Origin: Adiantum capillus-veneris
Taxonomy: Eukaryota; Streptophyta; Polypodiopsida; Polypodiales; Pteridaceae
Length of the DNA stretch: 64,000 nucleotides
Assembly: GCA_014529385.2 (NCBI GenBank)
Contig: CM043969.1
Coordinates: 69,018,676 to 69,082,675, forward strand
Direction of reading: 5' to 3'
Part shown: positions 21,184 to 32,715 of the stretch, piece after piece
Position numbering within the stretch: position 1 is the stretch's first letter
Layout of the letters: each line of letters begins with the position of its first letter
Notes under the pieces: model-generated
Databases searched by the model: none
What the model saw: the letters and a program-made list of their open reading frames with translations, nothing else
Told to the model about the DNA's origin: nothing
Translations under genes and position numbers: made by a program

Positions 21184-22303
21184 ACGATGTGAGGTAATGT
21201 GTTGTAGCACCACTATCAAAATACCACACATGTGAATCTGCAGCAACAACTGACAAGCATGCATCATGGACAGCAGGATTGTAAGTGCACTCTGCGCTAA
21301 AAGCCCATTCTGCATCGACATCAGCATGACAGTCTCCTTTCACAGAAGACTCAACAATGGTTTCATTTGTAGTGGAACCACCCTCTTTCTTCTTAGCCTC
21401 TTTGGCCTTCAACTTAGGACACGACTTGATCAAGTGATCATTAGATTTACAATAATGGCAACGCATCTTCTTTTTTCCCTTATCTCCAGAATTTCTAGAC
21501 AAAGTGTTGCCAGCAGAAGCATTAGGAATAGTTTTGCCACTCGCAGCACAACCATAAGAAGTGCCTGCATTATTGTTACCACCCTTTCTTTGAGAAGCAA
21601 TAAAAGCCTATTCAACTGCACGCTGCCTAGTCCTGTTTTTTCTGGAAAGTGACTCTTGCAACAACAATGTGAATAATGGATCAAACTCTACAACTTCGGG
21701 ATTTCCTTGGGTCATAAGTCTCCAAGTACTAGCAAAAGTCTGGTAAGAATCTGGTAAGGCATCAAGAACAGTCTGCACAAGGGAACTGTCTGAAATGACT
21801 TCACCTGCAGAAATAAGTTGCTCATTGATATCCTTGACACTAGCAAGGAAAGTGTCCATATTATCCTCCTCATGCATAATCTTTGACTCCAGCTCTTTAC
21901 GTAGCAAAGCAATTTTAACCTCATTGCGGCTTGCATAAAGACCTGCTAGAATATCCCAAGCCTGTTTTGCAGATTTTGTTGAAGGGATGTGAGGAACAAT
22001 GGTGCGTTTCACAGACAACGCAATCAATGCATGAGCCTGCGCATCCTTTACATCCCAACAAGCTTGTTCTACCGTAGGCAAAACAACTCTAATAGCAGCA
22101 ATCCTTGCAGCAAGACCTGCAACATCCTCAACATCGCCTACATTCTCAGAACCAGGGCGTACATCAATGTCTTGCACAATATTCCAGATGCCCTTTGACA
22201 CAAGAACGTGTTGCATCATATAAGCCCACATAGGGTAATTGTCCCTATCCAACCTGTCCTCAGCAGACATCTTGAACACATTTGTGTTGTTGTTGTCAGC
22301 CAT
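21184..22303 (-). pseudogene. copia gag and protease N-terminus (copy B)
   Basis: The start is ATG at 22301-22303 (MADNNNTNVFK); 20 upstream codons are open but lie in the leader. The Gag polyprotein region includes NYPMWAYMMQHVLVSKG and TKSAKQAWDILAGLYASR. One in-frame TAG at 21608-21610 stands where copy A has a Gln codon, a C-to-T change. Beyond it the same frame continues with a zinc knuckle CHYCKSNDHLIKSC (CX2CX4HX4C) and the protease motif WYFDSGATTH. A frameshift ends the reading at 21182. Apart from that stop, gag is intact. Confidence 0.93.
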
Positions 22304-22599
22304 GGTAAATGTTGCACCTGATGTGAAAACTGCCCAAATATAGGAGAAACAGAGCGGGAACAACCTGTGCTATATAGCACAAACCGTAAAATACTATAAG
22401 GCACTTGTTATGCAGAAAATGGCACTGACAAAAATTCTGCACAAAATGACGAAATAGCCTGTGCAGTACTGCCTGTAGTGGAAATGGAGGCCAAAATGAG
22501 CCCGAATCAAAAATCTGAGCTGCGAACGCATGCCAAAGCTCACTAAAATGGGAGAAAGTGAGCAGGCGTGTGCTAGAGCAGCTGGCGAGGATGCAACCT

Positions 22600-22611
22600 G
22601 CTCTGATACCA
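22600..22611 (-). promoter_or_regulatory. primer-binding site, initiator tRNA-Met
   Basis: The minus strand reads TGGTATCAGAGC two bases from the 5' LTR. Confidence 0.95.
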
Positions 22612-22613
22612 AT

Positions 22614-22841
22614 TGTTGGAATTAGGGTTGCAGAGAAACACACACAGCTTGGAGAAGGTGAAGGAAGCTCAAGGCACACAATAGAGTGTGTGTTACTTAG
22701 TGTGCAATGGAAAGATAGATAGCCCTAGAGTGATGGGTGTATATACAATGCTCAGGGGAAAAAAACCTCCTAAAGAGGAAAAAAATCCCCCGACGGTCCT
22801 AGTGTGTTCACACACATCACTACCACATGTATGTGGTAACA
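22614..22841 (-). mobile_element. 5' LTR of copia copy B
   Basis: 228 bp with the same ends as the left LTR (TGTTGGAATT to GGTAACA on the + strand). It would promote transcription leftward into gag. Confidence 0.95.
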
Positions 22842-22846
22842 CTTTT
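22842..22846. other. target-site duplication CTTTT, right
   Basis: It matches 17714-17718. Removing the element restores the flanking leader sequence. Confidence 0.85.
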
Positions 22847-24564
22847 TTTAGTTTTGATGAGTTCATCAGGCTCCCCATCCTCAACATACCCTATTTGTCA
22901 TGTTTTGATCTTTTTGGTAAAAGAAAAACACAAAAATCGTTGTTTTGATAAACTGTTTTGCTTGTATCTTGCACTCCAAGTTTCCAAATGACACCAAATT
23001 TTGATTGTGTACTTAACACATCATCTACTACAAGCACACTAAACTTGAGCTCAATCCAATAACCTTAAGGTGTACTTGGAAAAATAATTGCGATTTTCTC
23101 CCTCAAGATGCTCTCTTTTTAACTTTTTCAAATTTATTCACTTCAGCTGGGTTTCTCACCTTATGAATAGCTCACTCACTAGTTTTGGTCCAGTTTGGAG
23201 TCTCAAAAGGTCTCCTAAACCCTAGTTTGGCAGTTTCAAAGTCCTTTTTTGACACTATTTTGAAAGACCGGTGATTTTCTCACACCAAGGCCCATGAGCG
23301 CACCAAGTTTCAGTTGTTTTTGTGGTCACAAAAAAGTGTAATTTTCTTTCTAAGATCACATAGAGTTGTCCAAATGAATTTTTTTCTATTTTGTTAGGTT
23401 CCCCACTCTCTGTAGATCTCACCTACCAATTTTGGTTCAATTTTGACTTCTTTTGAGTGTTCTAAGCCAATTTCAGTGTTTTCTAGCACTTCCTAACTAA
23501 GATTTGGTATAATATGATGTGCAAATTCCCAGTTTCACTTTTTTACAGATGAGTGATTCTTGCATCAAGCTCTCCCTTTGGTCCAAAACTCAGAAAAAAA
23601 ATCTTTTTCTAGTAGTTAGTTGGAAAAAAAGTGATTTTCTCCCCACCTCATGCTTTTGGCAAACGTTTTCAGCCTTTTCTAATTCCCAAGTGTTTTACCT
23701 TCCTTCAAGAGTACACTCACCAAATTTCACTGTGTTTGGTCAACTCGTTTGAGATTAATCCCAATTCCAACAAATTTCTCATTCTAAAAGGTGGGATTGT
23801 GACCTCACATTCACACTATGAGTCCAAATTCAATTTTGATTTCATGGCTTGCTTTCTTAGATCAAGTAGAACCCTTGTCCCAAGTGTTGTCAAGTTTTGA
23901 CTCGTATAGCTACTGATAGTTGAAAAAAAAAGCGATTTTCTTCCTCTACTACTGCTTTTGGTAACTTTTTTCAATTTTGACTTGAAACGGGTGATCCTTG
24001 CCGAGGAAAAAATTGAAATTTTCTCTTGTCATTCAATAAAATCACAATTTTTCTTAGATTTCACTTTTTCACAAGTTTTTGCTATCACTTTAGGTCCAAC
24101 GTGTCATAAGAAATCAAAATTTCCATAAAACGTGAACTCCTTGGGTGAATTTCCATCTTCCTTCACTCCTTTCTGTTGATTTTCACATGAAGCAAAAACT
24201 AACACAAATTTCAACCAAAATGTGGATAAAACCTCATCCAGAGATGCACCTACTTACCCTACTCCTAAAATAAGAGAAAAGAACACTAAAAAATGACTTA
24301 CTACAAAAACTTTGAAATCTGCATTTTTTCAGCCTAGTGAAAACTTCATTGCTCTAATAGCCAATAAAGCCACACAACAAACTCTAAACGTACTCTCAAC
24401 ACTTTACTCTGTCTTTCAACTACTCTTATGGGAAGAAACTCACCACTGAAAATGCTAGGACCAAGGATGCCTCGATCTCCTCTCCCATCCTACTCTATCT
24501 AACTAGTCTATATATGGTAACTATATTAGATTTTTATGTGTTCACACTAGTCTAGGTACTTGTT
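22847..24564 (-). mobile_element. gypsy leader fragment, right part
   Basis: This non-coding stretch has repeated motifs such as GCGATTTTCTCC, with a related motif also at 17640-17670, left of the copia insertion. It runs to a decayed primer site at 24565. The layout gag - long leader - primer site - LTR matches the element at 46688-58042. Unlike that one, it shows no intact AGACATCC palindromes. Confidence 0.5.
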
Positions 24565-24581
24565 CACTGACAATGGTGCCA
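24565..24581 (-). promoter_or_regulatory. decayed tRNA-Asp-type primer-binding site
   Basis: The minus strand reads TGGCACCATTGTCAGTG. The element at 36 kb has TGGCGCCGCTGTCGGGG here, and most differences are G-to-A or C-to-T. TGTATGAGGG, a plausible LTR edge, begins at 24583. Confidence 0.6.
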
Positions 24582-24582
24582 A

Positions 24583-25390
24583 TGTATGAGGGGGCTTTTA
24601 TAGTATTTGTCACATCTCACAAAGATACGGTCCCAAGACTAGAATGTCAATCCCAGTGAGCAAGTGACTCAACTAGGGCATGGAGGCACACCAAGAGGTT
24701 GTCAATCTCTTGTTTGAACACAATATACTCCATGGAAACAATCTAGGAACTCTCTAGCTATGGGAAACGTGATTTCTATCTCTTCAATCGAATCACACAT
24801 CCACATGCAAAACCAATAGCGAATCAACTCCGATCAACACCAAGATTCATAGGCACATTTCTTACTAGGTCACTTTTGGATTAGCAAACCTCAAATCTAC
24901 ACACTAGAAAAAATCCTCCAGCAAATAAAACTTCATGTCGCCAATTTTGATGTCGGACAAGCCTACTAGGTACTTCTAAGCATTTGGAATCTAATGCAAC
25001 TGACAGAATCTGAAAACAACACTTGGATAGTGAGATATTTCATCTTGAAGGTCATGGGAGTCAATGCTTGGGCCTTGAGATGCTTGCAATGTAGATATTG
25101 ACTTGTAGAGCTCCTCGAGGCTAACGTTGTCATGATGCCTCACGTACATTGGGAGAAAAAACACAAAATGAAAAGGATTTTTAGGTTTTTTGATGAAAGA
25201 ATTATTGTTTTTTTAGTGTAGTGTTCTGGAGTACAGTAGATGGTAGATAAGTATACCAAAAGCAGTGAACTTTATGGTTGAGGATTTTATTGCTCAAGAT
25301 GGTGTTATTTGGAGCTCAATGATTATGCAATCACCAATAAGGCAAGGCAATTTTATTTTATAATGCATTGGCTATTGGTTCTCGAGTGAG
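24583..25390 (-). mobile_element. probable 5' LTR of the interrupted gypsy element
   Basis: It starts TGTATGAGGG next to the decayed primer site. AGTGACTCAACTAGGGCATGG near 24663 resembles AGCGACTCGGATGAGGCATGG at 33967. The right edge is unknown. Confidence 0.45.
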
Positions 25391-25745
25391 AAAGCTTACA
25401 GGGAGATTCTCGGCAATGTAATATATTTGATCACCAATGCTCTGGTGGTTATGTATAGCAAGGGTTGTACTTAGCAATGCTTGGCCGTTAATCAAGCCAA
25501 AGGTGGAGAGCTCTCAAAAGCACAAAAACTTCTTGAGGAGCTTCGTATACAGAATGTTGTTTCTAGCAAATGCAAATTGATGCCATGTTCTTTAACACAA
25601 TCAATTGTGCTTTAGGGTTAAAGCATTTTGGCATTGTGCAAGGCGTTGGTGTGCATTCACAATGAGATTGGTGGCCACAGCTTCTTAAATGTGCCTTGGT
25701 TTAGTTGTATGCCAAAGTTGATGGGCGGGTTTGGGTCAAGGGAAC
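25390..25745 (+). pseudogene. PPR-protein fragment (degenerate)
   Basis: Short + strand segments fit the pentatricopeptide consensus in order: LITNALVVMYSK near 25430, GELSKAQKLLEELRIQNVVS near 25506-25565, the start of an LKxxGIVQG stretch near 25620-25650, IHNEIGGHS near 25655 and LYAKVDGR near 25708. Plant PPR proteins bind organellar RNA for editing or splicing, and this phrasing is common in seed-free plants. Stops and frame changes occur in every repeat, so it is a fossil. The match is by pattern only. Confidence 0.45.
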
Positions 25746-25749
25746 AAGG

Positions 25750-27160
25750 GGCGTGTGAACGGCCGCTTACAGTATGAAGCTTCAATAAAGCAAGGCTTTT
25801 TATTAATATCGAGCTAAGCAGTTAAAATAAGAGAAAAGCATGTTGTCAAGGGGCATTATAAAAGGCCAACGCAAGGTTGACAAGTGGTTAGTAGGTTTAT
25901 CAAGCAAGTGCGCCGTTGGCAGGAGTTACAGCAGGAGCTAAAGGAAATCGAGAACAACAGTACAAGGACAAGTTGTGGCAGTAGTTATCAAGGCCAATGC
26001 GAGGATGTGTTGTTTGTGGCACAATTAGAGTGTTGTCAGAGAAAGAAAAAAAAAAAGAGGCCATCAAGCGAGCAGGGAGAAGAAGTCTGAGTGCAAGAGT
26101 AGCAAAGGTAGGGAGAGAAATACTAGCTTTTGGAGGTGGAGTTGACGAGCCCAAGAGCGAGCATCAAAATGGGCTATAGGGCGAGTGTCACGGCTAGCAG
26201 ACACAAAAATAGATTTTTATTGAAAATTTGATTGAAAAAAAAGAAAACCTAAGAGCTCAGTCTCATAGGAAACCTTATGAGCAACCTTGAACAATTCTAA
26301 AGGGGGTGGCATCTTTAGAGACGAGCATGCATGATTTATTTTGTTTCTTTTGCTTGAGGTTCCTAAGGTTGATGAAGTTGAGAGCGAGTTGGTGCAAGCC
26401 GATCATAACGAAGGGAATACCTTGGCGAAGTTATGTCATTGGAGACACATATTTTTAGCAATTTTCAAAGGTTTGCTTGAGTTCAAAGAAGACCAAATCT
26501 CTTGAAGGTGTTTGGGCAGAGCAAGGGAAGGGAACTGAAGCAAGTAAGGCTTTGGTGTTTGTGCTTCCACTCAAGATCTCGACAGCTTTAAGAGCACAGT
26601 GGGTCTATTGCAATGGTCAAGTCTTTGTATTCAGCCTTTGAGTTCATTAGTATAGTTCAATGTTTCTAAGGTGTCTTTCGTATCAAATTCTCTTGTGTCG
26701 TGCATCCCTCTCTCTTGTTGTTTTCCACAACAAACAGCTCGCCGGTGCTGCTCAACTCGCAAACATAAAATCCCCTGACAACGTGTTAATGCTCTTGGCT
26801 TGTTGATTTGGTAACTGTGCAGTGTGGTGTAAAGAGATAGCAAGAGGATGCTCATGACATACATAGAAACCTTATCTCTTTATTTGCGATAATAGAACTA
26901 TATTCAGAAACCTCACAAAGTTGACTTTTATACCCTAGGTATGGGTCTTATGTACAACGGCTATTGTACTTTAAAAATAAGTGAACTTATGATTCAGCTT
27001 GGAAGCTCATAGCCTTAGATGTTTCATAAACAAAACGTGACACAGACTCTAATGGTTTTCTGGCGAGAAAATTACAATCAACTTTCTATTTACAAGGGCT
27101 CAAAATATCTCTCAAGCATCTCATTCACTTGAGCATGCATCTACTGTTTGAATCTTCTAG
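25750..27160. other. non-coding or unrecognised
   Basis: Short ORFs on both strands (for example 26631-26864) show no family signature. A basic, Lys-rich patch at 26040-26060 is low complexity. Confidence 0.45.
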
Positions 27161-27164
27161 CGAG

Positions 27165-27360
27165 TGCATTACTCAATGTTAAGAGTGGAGAGTGGCCACT
27201 CTCAAGCTCAAACACAGTTGAAAGCTATATGTGTAATATTTTTTATGCAATGTAAAAAATTTGAAGCCTAACATTGCAAACAAGAAAAGTAGAGTATCAA
27301 TAGTTCCACCAATCATTGTGTTCGTGGATCTTTTGACCAAGTTACATGTTAACACTAGGT
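27165..27360 (+). repeat. inverted-repeat arm, left
   Basis: The stretch from GTTAAGAGTGGAGAGTGGCC through AAGTAGAGTATCAATAGTT to TTTTGACCAAG matches the reverse complement of 30695-30895 with scattered changes. These are two copies of one repeat in opposite orientation, about 3.3 kb apart. Confidence 0.75.
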
Positions 27361-28162
27361 TGGTAATGGGATACTTTTATGTCCGGAGACCCTTTTATGT
27401 CTTGTTCACCATTTTGCTTGCATTATTTGAAGAGTTTGAAAATGAATTTTCAAGTGATATATATTCACAAAGTTGTCTTATGAGCTAAAAAAAACCTTGG
27501 CAATTTTTTGGAATCTCGATTTGACCATTAACATTACTCTCTTACAACATTTCTCAACCTAAACTATGTGAAAAAATGGGTCTTGTTTTGGGGCTTTTTT
27601 CAAATCTTTGCAACTATACCACTCTAAAATTCATGTTTGTGAAGTTTAGATTGCTAGAGGATTAGCCTTAGTAGCTCTCAACATGTTCTAATGTTTCTAG
27701 GGAGAATTAAGTGTTAGTTGAAAGCTATGACCAAATTACAAGAATTATGTATTCCTAATTTTTGGCCAAATTTAGCACTTTTATGAAATTTTGGTGGCTT
27801 TATTGATGTTTAAATGCAATTTTAATTGTGTAGGTGGTATGCGTATTATACATTCAATCCCCTTGAGTTTTGGGAAACCTAATATCCTATATATCATAGT
27901 ATATAATGATGGTTGCATTTTTCAGTTGCAAAAGAATACATGAGACATTCTAGAGTAGCAACTATAGATTTCCCAATATTGCTAGTTTCTTAGGCCAATT
28001 ATGCGTATTTTGTAGGTAGTGATCATATCTAATCATAAACTTCCAATTTGCTAGATATTGAGTAGATTCTATGGGATTCTAGAGGTCATAATGCTAAACC
28101 CAATTTTTCTATGTTTTCTATAATTAGTACTTCATCGTTTTCCCCAAGATTTCACTTGGTAA
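27361..28162. other. AT-rich non-coding region
   Basis: No gene or element hallmark is seen. Confidence 0.5.
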
Positions 28163-28492
28163 TGTTAAATACTATGGGTTCAAGAGAACTAGGGTGGGTG
28201 ATGCCTAACCATAATGCATAAGTGAGAGAGAGAGGGGGGGGGGGGGGGGGGGGGGGTGTTTGTGAACAAATGATGTGACTCAAGCGAATTAGGTTCCAAG
28301 ACAGATTAGCTTAGACTTATAAACACAATCTTGAGTTAAGTGCCAATTATCACAAGCTCATATGAAGCATTGCACCTCATGGATGAAATTTCATTGAGAA
28401 ACGGGCCTCTTTATACCATTCCATACACTACTACATTGCATATGGCTTTTGTGCCCCTTCACCTTCTACCAACCTTACCATAACCTTCAACA
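28163..28492 (-). mobile_element. copia-type LTR, copy 1
   Basis: The + strand runs TGTTAAATAC to CTTCAACA, about 330 bp. It contains GGGTGATGCCTAACCATAATGCATAAG, also found at 28565 and, inverted, at 35200-35220. It holds a 23-G run. A C-rich stretch follows at 28493-28500, which is G-rich on the minus strand and fits a purine tract. Confidence 0.65.
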
Positions 28493-28925
28493 CCCCCCCC
28501 CTCAAAGATACAATCTTTGCAATTTTCTAATCCTTTTAGTTCGTAATGAGTAGCCCGAGACTACGGTGGGTGATGCCTAACCATAATTTATAAGTGAGAG
28601 AGGGGGGGAGAGGTTGTGAACCAATAATGTGACTCAAGTGAATTAGGTTCCAAGACAGATTAGCTTAGACCCATACACACAATCTTGAGTTAACTGCCAC
28701 TGATCACAAGCTCATATGAAGCATTGCACCTCACGTACAAAAACTTGGATGAAATTTCATTGAGAAACATGCCTCTTTATACCACGCCATACACTACTAC
28801 ATTGCATATGGGTTTTGTGCCCCTTCACCTTCTACAAACCTTACCATAATCTTCAACAACCCCCCTCAAAAATACAATCTTTGAAATTTTCTATTCCTTT
28901 TAGTCCATAATTTGAGTAGCCCCAA
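28193..28925. repeat. tandem duplication of about 372 bp (LTR plus purine tract)
   Basis: The first unit starts at 28193 (GGTGGGTGATG) and the second at 28565. Both cover most of the LTR, the C-rich tract and about 60 bp of internal sequence ending GAGTAGCCC. The copies have diverged by many substitutions and a 14-bp insertion near 28735, so the duplication is old. Confidence 0.8.
28234..28256. repeat. 23-nt G homopolymer
   Basis: Uninterrupted G run after a GA stretch, inside LTR copy 1. The duplicate at 28600-28610 has only a short G run. It could form a G-quadruplex. Confidence 0.95.
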
Positions 28926-29742
28926 AAAGATGCCTAAGACTTCTATAATCTATCTTGGATTTCTCATCCCTATAGATTAGCCCAAGTCTTGACATGTGCA
29001 TACCTCTTCTGCTTCTTCCTCTCCTTTTCTTCAAAATGAAATTTGCCTCTTCTTGGGGGCAGTTTCTAGCAAAATGCCATGGTTGTCCACACATGTGACA
29101 AATGAACTGTCCTCTATTGCCACCTTGTCCTTGTCCTCTTCTCCTTCTAATGGTTTCTCTTCCTCCTTTGAATCCTCCTTGGTTGAAGAACACTCAATCT
29201 CTCTGTACTTTTGCTAGAGCCACAACTTCTGGCTCAGTCCTCTGCTTTGAATCAAATTCCATAAGTGCAACAATTACTTCATGAAGCTTCTTTTCCATAT
29301 TTTGCAAAGTAGGCACAAGCATGTCAAATGGTGCCTTGTTGGCACTGTTCAGTAGAACTGCCATGGCTTCATCATCGTGAGTCTTCTTTTGTACTCCTAG
29401 TAGGTGTTGCTTCAATGTCTTAAACTTGTTAAGGTGGGCCACAAGAGACTCATCGTCCTTCTTGTTCAATTTGTAGAATTGAATTAATAAATTGGTCTTT
29501 AAGCTCTTTGATGTGGTGCCAAACTCTTGGTTGAGAGCATCCCAAGCCTCCTTTGCATCCATGATCCTAACAATGTGTGAGATGACATCATCTCCTAATG
29601 ATTGAGAAATTAGACCAAGGGCCTTTTGACTCGATGCAATTGTTGTTGATCTTGATGCTTCATCATTAGGATCTATTAAGGTACATGATTTTTCTTTGCC
29701 ATGTAAATAAATTTTCACCATTAAATGTAGCCACATATGCAA
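28900..29742 (-). pseudogene. copia-type gag with CCHC zinc knuckle
   Basis: One minus frame runs 29742-28900 with a single in-frame TGA at 29194-29196. The N-terminal part fits the copia gag (UBN2-like) domain: DVISHIVRIMDAKEAWDALN, then NKKDDESLVAHLNKFKTLKQ and MEKKLHEVIVALMEF. Beyond the stop come Gly/Arg-rich text and CHMCGQPWHFARNC (CX2CX4HX4C), the RNA-binding zinc knuckle. No protease, integrase or RT follows. Within 40 bp of its end comes the duplicated LTR, so the element carries gag only or lost pol by deletion. The TGA could come from CGA by one C-to-T change. Confidence 0.85.
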
Positions 29743-29759
29743 TTTTGTGTTCCATGAGG

Positions 29760-30690
29760 TGGAATTACTTGGTCATCTTTGACTCAAGCAGTGTCTATAG
29801 ACCTCTTGCAATTTGCACACATTCATGATCACAAGTGATGAATACAAGGGTTATGTGTTTTGTAGTACATGTTTCAGAACATGGCCTTACCATAGGCTTA
29901 TAGCTCATTAATTAGTGTTAGAACTCAACCCTCTTAGGTTTTCACACAATAGTTCAACCGAGTCTATGGGAAATGGTGCCTTGCAAGATCAATAAAACAT
30001 AATGTAACTGAAATGTGTGTAGTATACTTTTGTCTTGAAGGCTACAGTTATGGAGTTCGCTCACCTACAAGAGTGAAAAATGGACCCGAGCCTTACGCAA
30101 TGCAGGTGGGATAGCCGAATCTATAGCTCAGTGTCTTTGTTTGCAAGCTATGGTCCATAGCTTGTGATGCTCTGTAACTTGTTCTTGGTGGAGCTTGGTA
30201 AGGGAATCAACAATGAGGTCATCACACCAGCAAAAATAAGGATGTAGAGCTAGCAGTGTTGTAATTGCTACTCCGATAAATTGCAGCCTCAACTTTGGTT
30301 CTTTCCCTTGCTAATCCTTGTAGACAAGGATGCTATAGAGGGAGCAAAAAATCTTGCACTGCAAATCCGAGGTGGAGTTTGGCAAAGCAGTTGGAATCCA
30401 ATCCATGCGTGAGTTCTATTAAAAGGTTGTCTTGGCTCGCAAAAGATTTGAAGTCACACAAGAGAATCAAAATCATATAATTTTTTATCCAAGGGACCAA
30501 TTGACCATTCACACAATACCACTGGTTACAAAAAGAATGACAAGATGAAGTTTTGGGTATGGATCATATATTTATAGGTAATGGAGCTAGTTTTCACTTT
30601 TCAAATGACTCCATTTATTGCTTTCTCACCCCAACCTTTATCCACAAATTCTAGAGTATATTTTGTGTCTACACACTTAGCTGTCATCAT
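29760..30690. other. unrecognised flank of the gag element
   Basis: No LTR pair or primer site was found upstream of this gag. Short ORFs have no signature. Confidence 0.4.
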
Positions 30691-30694
30691 ATTC

Positions 30695-30895
30695 TAGACA
30701 CTTTAATGTTTACCTTGGTAAAGAGATCCACAAAGACAACGATTGACGTAACTATTGATACTCTACTTTTCTTGCTTGCACTGTTAGGCTTCAGAAATTT
30801 TTGTATTTCATAAAAAATCTTACACTTAAATATCTTTCAACTATGTTTGAGCTTGAGAGTGTCCACTCTCCGCTCTTAACATCAAGTTGTGCAAT
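30695..30895 (-). repeat. inverted-repeat arm, right
   Basis: Partner of 27165-27360. The shared block AAGAAAAGTAGAGTATCAATAGTT appears here in reverse complement at about 30750-30773. Confidence 0.75.
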
Positions 30896-32436
30896 CTTGG
30901 GAGACACTTCCCCATTCCTTTAAGGACTTTTGTGGAACATAGAAGTCATCATAAACATATATCCAATTCTTTGTAAGAGGCATGTGCTTCCTCCTTTGGA
31001 GAGATTCGCCCTAATGGATCCATTCCAAACATCTAAAATATAAATGAAGCACTCCAACGACTACCATTTCTTTATGTTTGAGAGATATCAAATTGCTAGT
31101 AGCATAGAAGTACAACCAAATTACAAGAGGTTGGTCGAATATGAAGGGCATGTGAGGGCCATGCCACGGATCGCCGAGTGCACCACCTCCAAATATTTAT
31201 ACCATGATTTCTAAAATCCCTTCCGCTTGATACTAACACCAAGACATGACTCCTCCTGCTCTTTGATGTCAACTCAAGGGGGTGATAACATTGACTTTTT
31301 TTGATATGGAACCCTTAACCCTGAAATGTCTTTCTCTTATTGATTCAACTTTCAAAACAAAGCCATCAGACTAAATTTGGACTCTACCTTCTAGGCTCAA
31401 CTAGTGAGGGTCCTCTAATTCACCCTTGGTTCAAGGTCACTGATGCTTTTTTCTTGGTTATATTGAGTACAGCAGTCAATGTGTTCCCCTAAGATGAGCA
31501 TATATACTAACTACACGAGTCCCACGTTCCCAAGTTTGATCCCCACTCCATAGATCCAAATCCCTTTCCCCATTTTTTAATTAACTTAATGAACAACATA
31601 AAATTGGGTTCAATTTTTTGGCCAACAAAATAACCCTCCAAAATCATCCCTCTAACCGAACCGTTTGTCAAACCAAGAATACATTTCAAGCATTTGAAAG
31701 CAGCATGTATTGCATACCCTTGCAAGTTTTCATTTATTAGGTGGTTTCCACCTTTTTCCTTTTTAGAATATTTTATTCTCTTTTTTTAAAAGGTTTATTG
31801 GATCTATCTAGTTATCTTTCAAGTAGCCGCATAAACTTCGCATGGCATATCCCTATTCTCGTCCCAGGACTCGGGTATCTTGTCTCCTCCGCACGTGTGG
31901 AGGTGCCGCCTCTACACAACTTCCAATTCTTTTCTTTTTTTTGGGAAAGGTTTACAATTAATTTACCTTAAGTTCCTTTTAGATAAATATTCTAAGAAGT
32001 AGAGCAAAGGTCTAGCTAATGAGAGGACAATTGTGAATAACCCATTTAGGTTCCTAGCCTTTCCAAGGTTCCTTTTTACCAAACAATTAGAAGATTTTCT
32101 TAATTAAATCACATCTTCCTCCCTTATTCAATCCCTTCTTGGAATCCCTTTTTCCTTTCTCTTTTTTTCGTCAGCATCAAGCCTACTTGGACTAGGCCGA
32201 TTTCTAGATGCTTCTGCGGGTCTCACCACCTAGCCGGGACACACTCCCATCCAATCCCAATTCTAGGGCCTTGAATGAACATGAGCTCAAAATATAGACC
32301 AATGGTTATTAGTCTTAGCTTAAAAAAAGATTGCATCCCATAGGTAAACACCTGGGTTCTTCTTTTTCCAAACATGTAAGATAAATTTCATGCCTAAACT
32401 TCTATGTTACGCTAGGGCTATCCACATCAAACCTTC
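30896..32436. other. non-coding, no feature recognised
   Basis: A minus ORF at 31507-31725 and a + ORF at 31741-31971 show no family features. An (A/T)-rich background is punctuated by CTCAAGGGGGTGATAACA at 31271-31288, a possible stray purine tract and LTR edge. Confidence 0.4.
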
Positions 32437-32715
32437 TTGGTAAAGTTGTTAATCCTACTTGAAATTTAGAGTGAGTTCCTTGAGTTATAATCCCTTAGTT
32501 CTTATTTCCTTCTAATGTCTACTCAAACAAGATCTTAAGAAAACAATGACTCTCTTGGGAGTTTAAGGTTTAAGGTTTTGGTAAAGTTTTTAATCTTGGT
32601 TGAAATCTAAAGTGAGCTCCTTGAGTTATAATCCCTTAGTTCTTATTTCTTTTTAATGTATACTCAAACAAGATCTTAAGAAAACAATGACTCTATTGGG
32701 AGTTTAAGGTTTTGT
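32437..32715. repeat. imperfect tandem duplication, 141-bp period
   Basis: TTGGTAAAGTTxTTAATC starts at 32437 and 32578. Each unit ends GGGAGTTTAAGGTTT. About nine substitutions separate the copies by eye. Confidence 0.85.

Larger units (their letters stand above)
17719..22841 (-). mobile_element. complete Ty1/copia retrotransposon, copy B (5.1 kb)
   Basis: Two 228-bp LTRs, a tRNA-Met primer site next to the right (5') LTR, a purine tract next to the left (3') LTR and a 5-bp target duplication define the element exactly. Coding order on the minus strand is gag, protease, integrase, reverse transcriptase, RNase H, the copia order. The LTRs differ at roughly a dozen positions by eye, so the insertion is not brand new. 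Frameshifts and stops make it non-functional. Copy A at 5081-7270 belongs to the same family. Confidence 0.96.
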
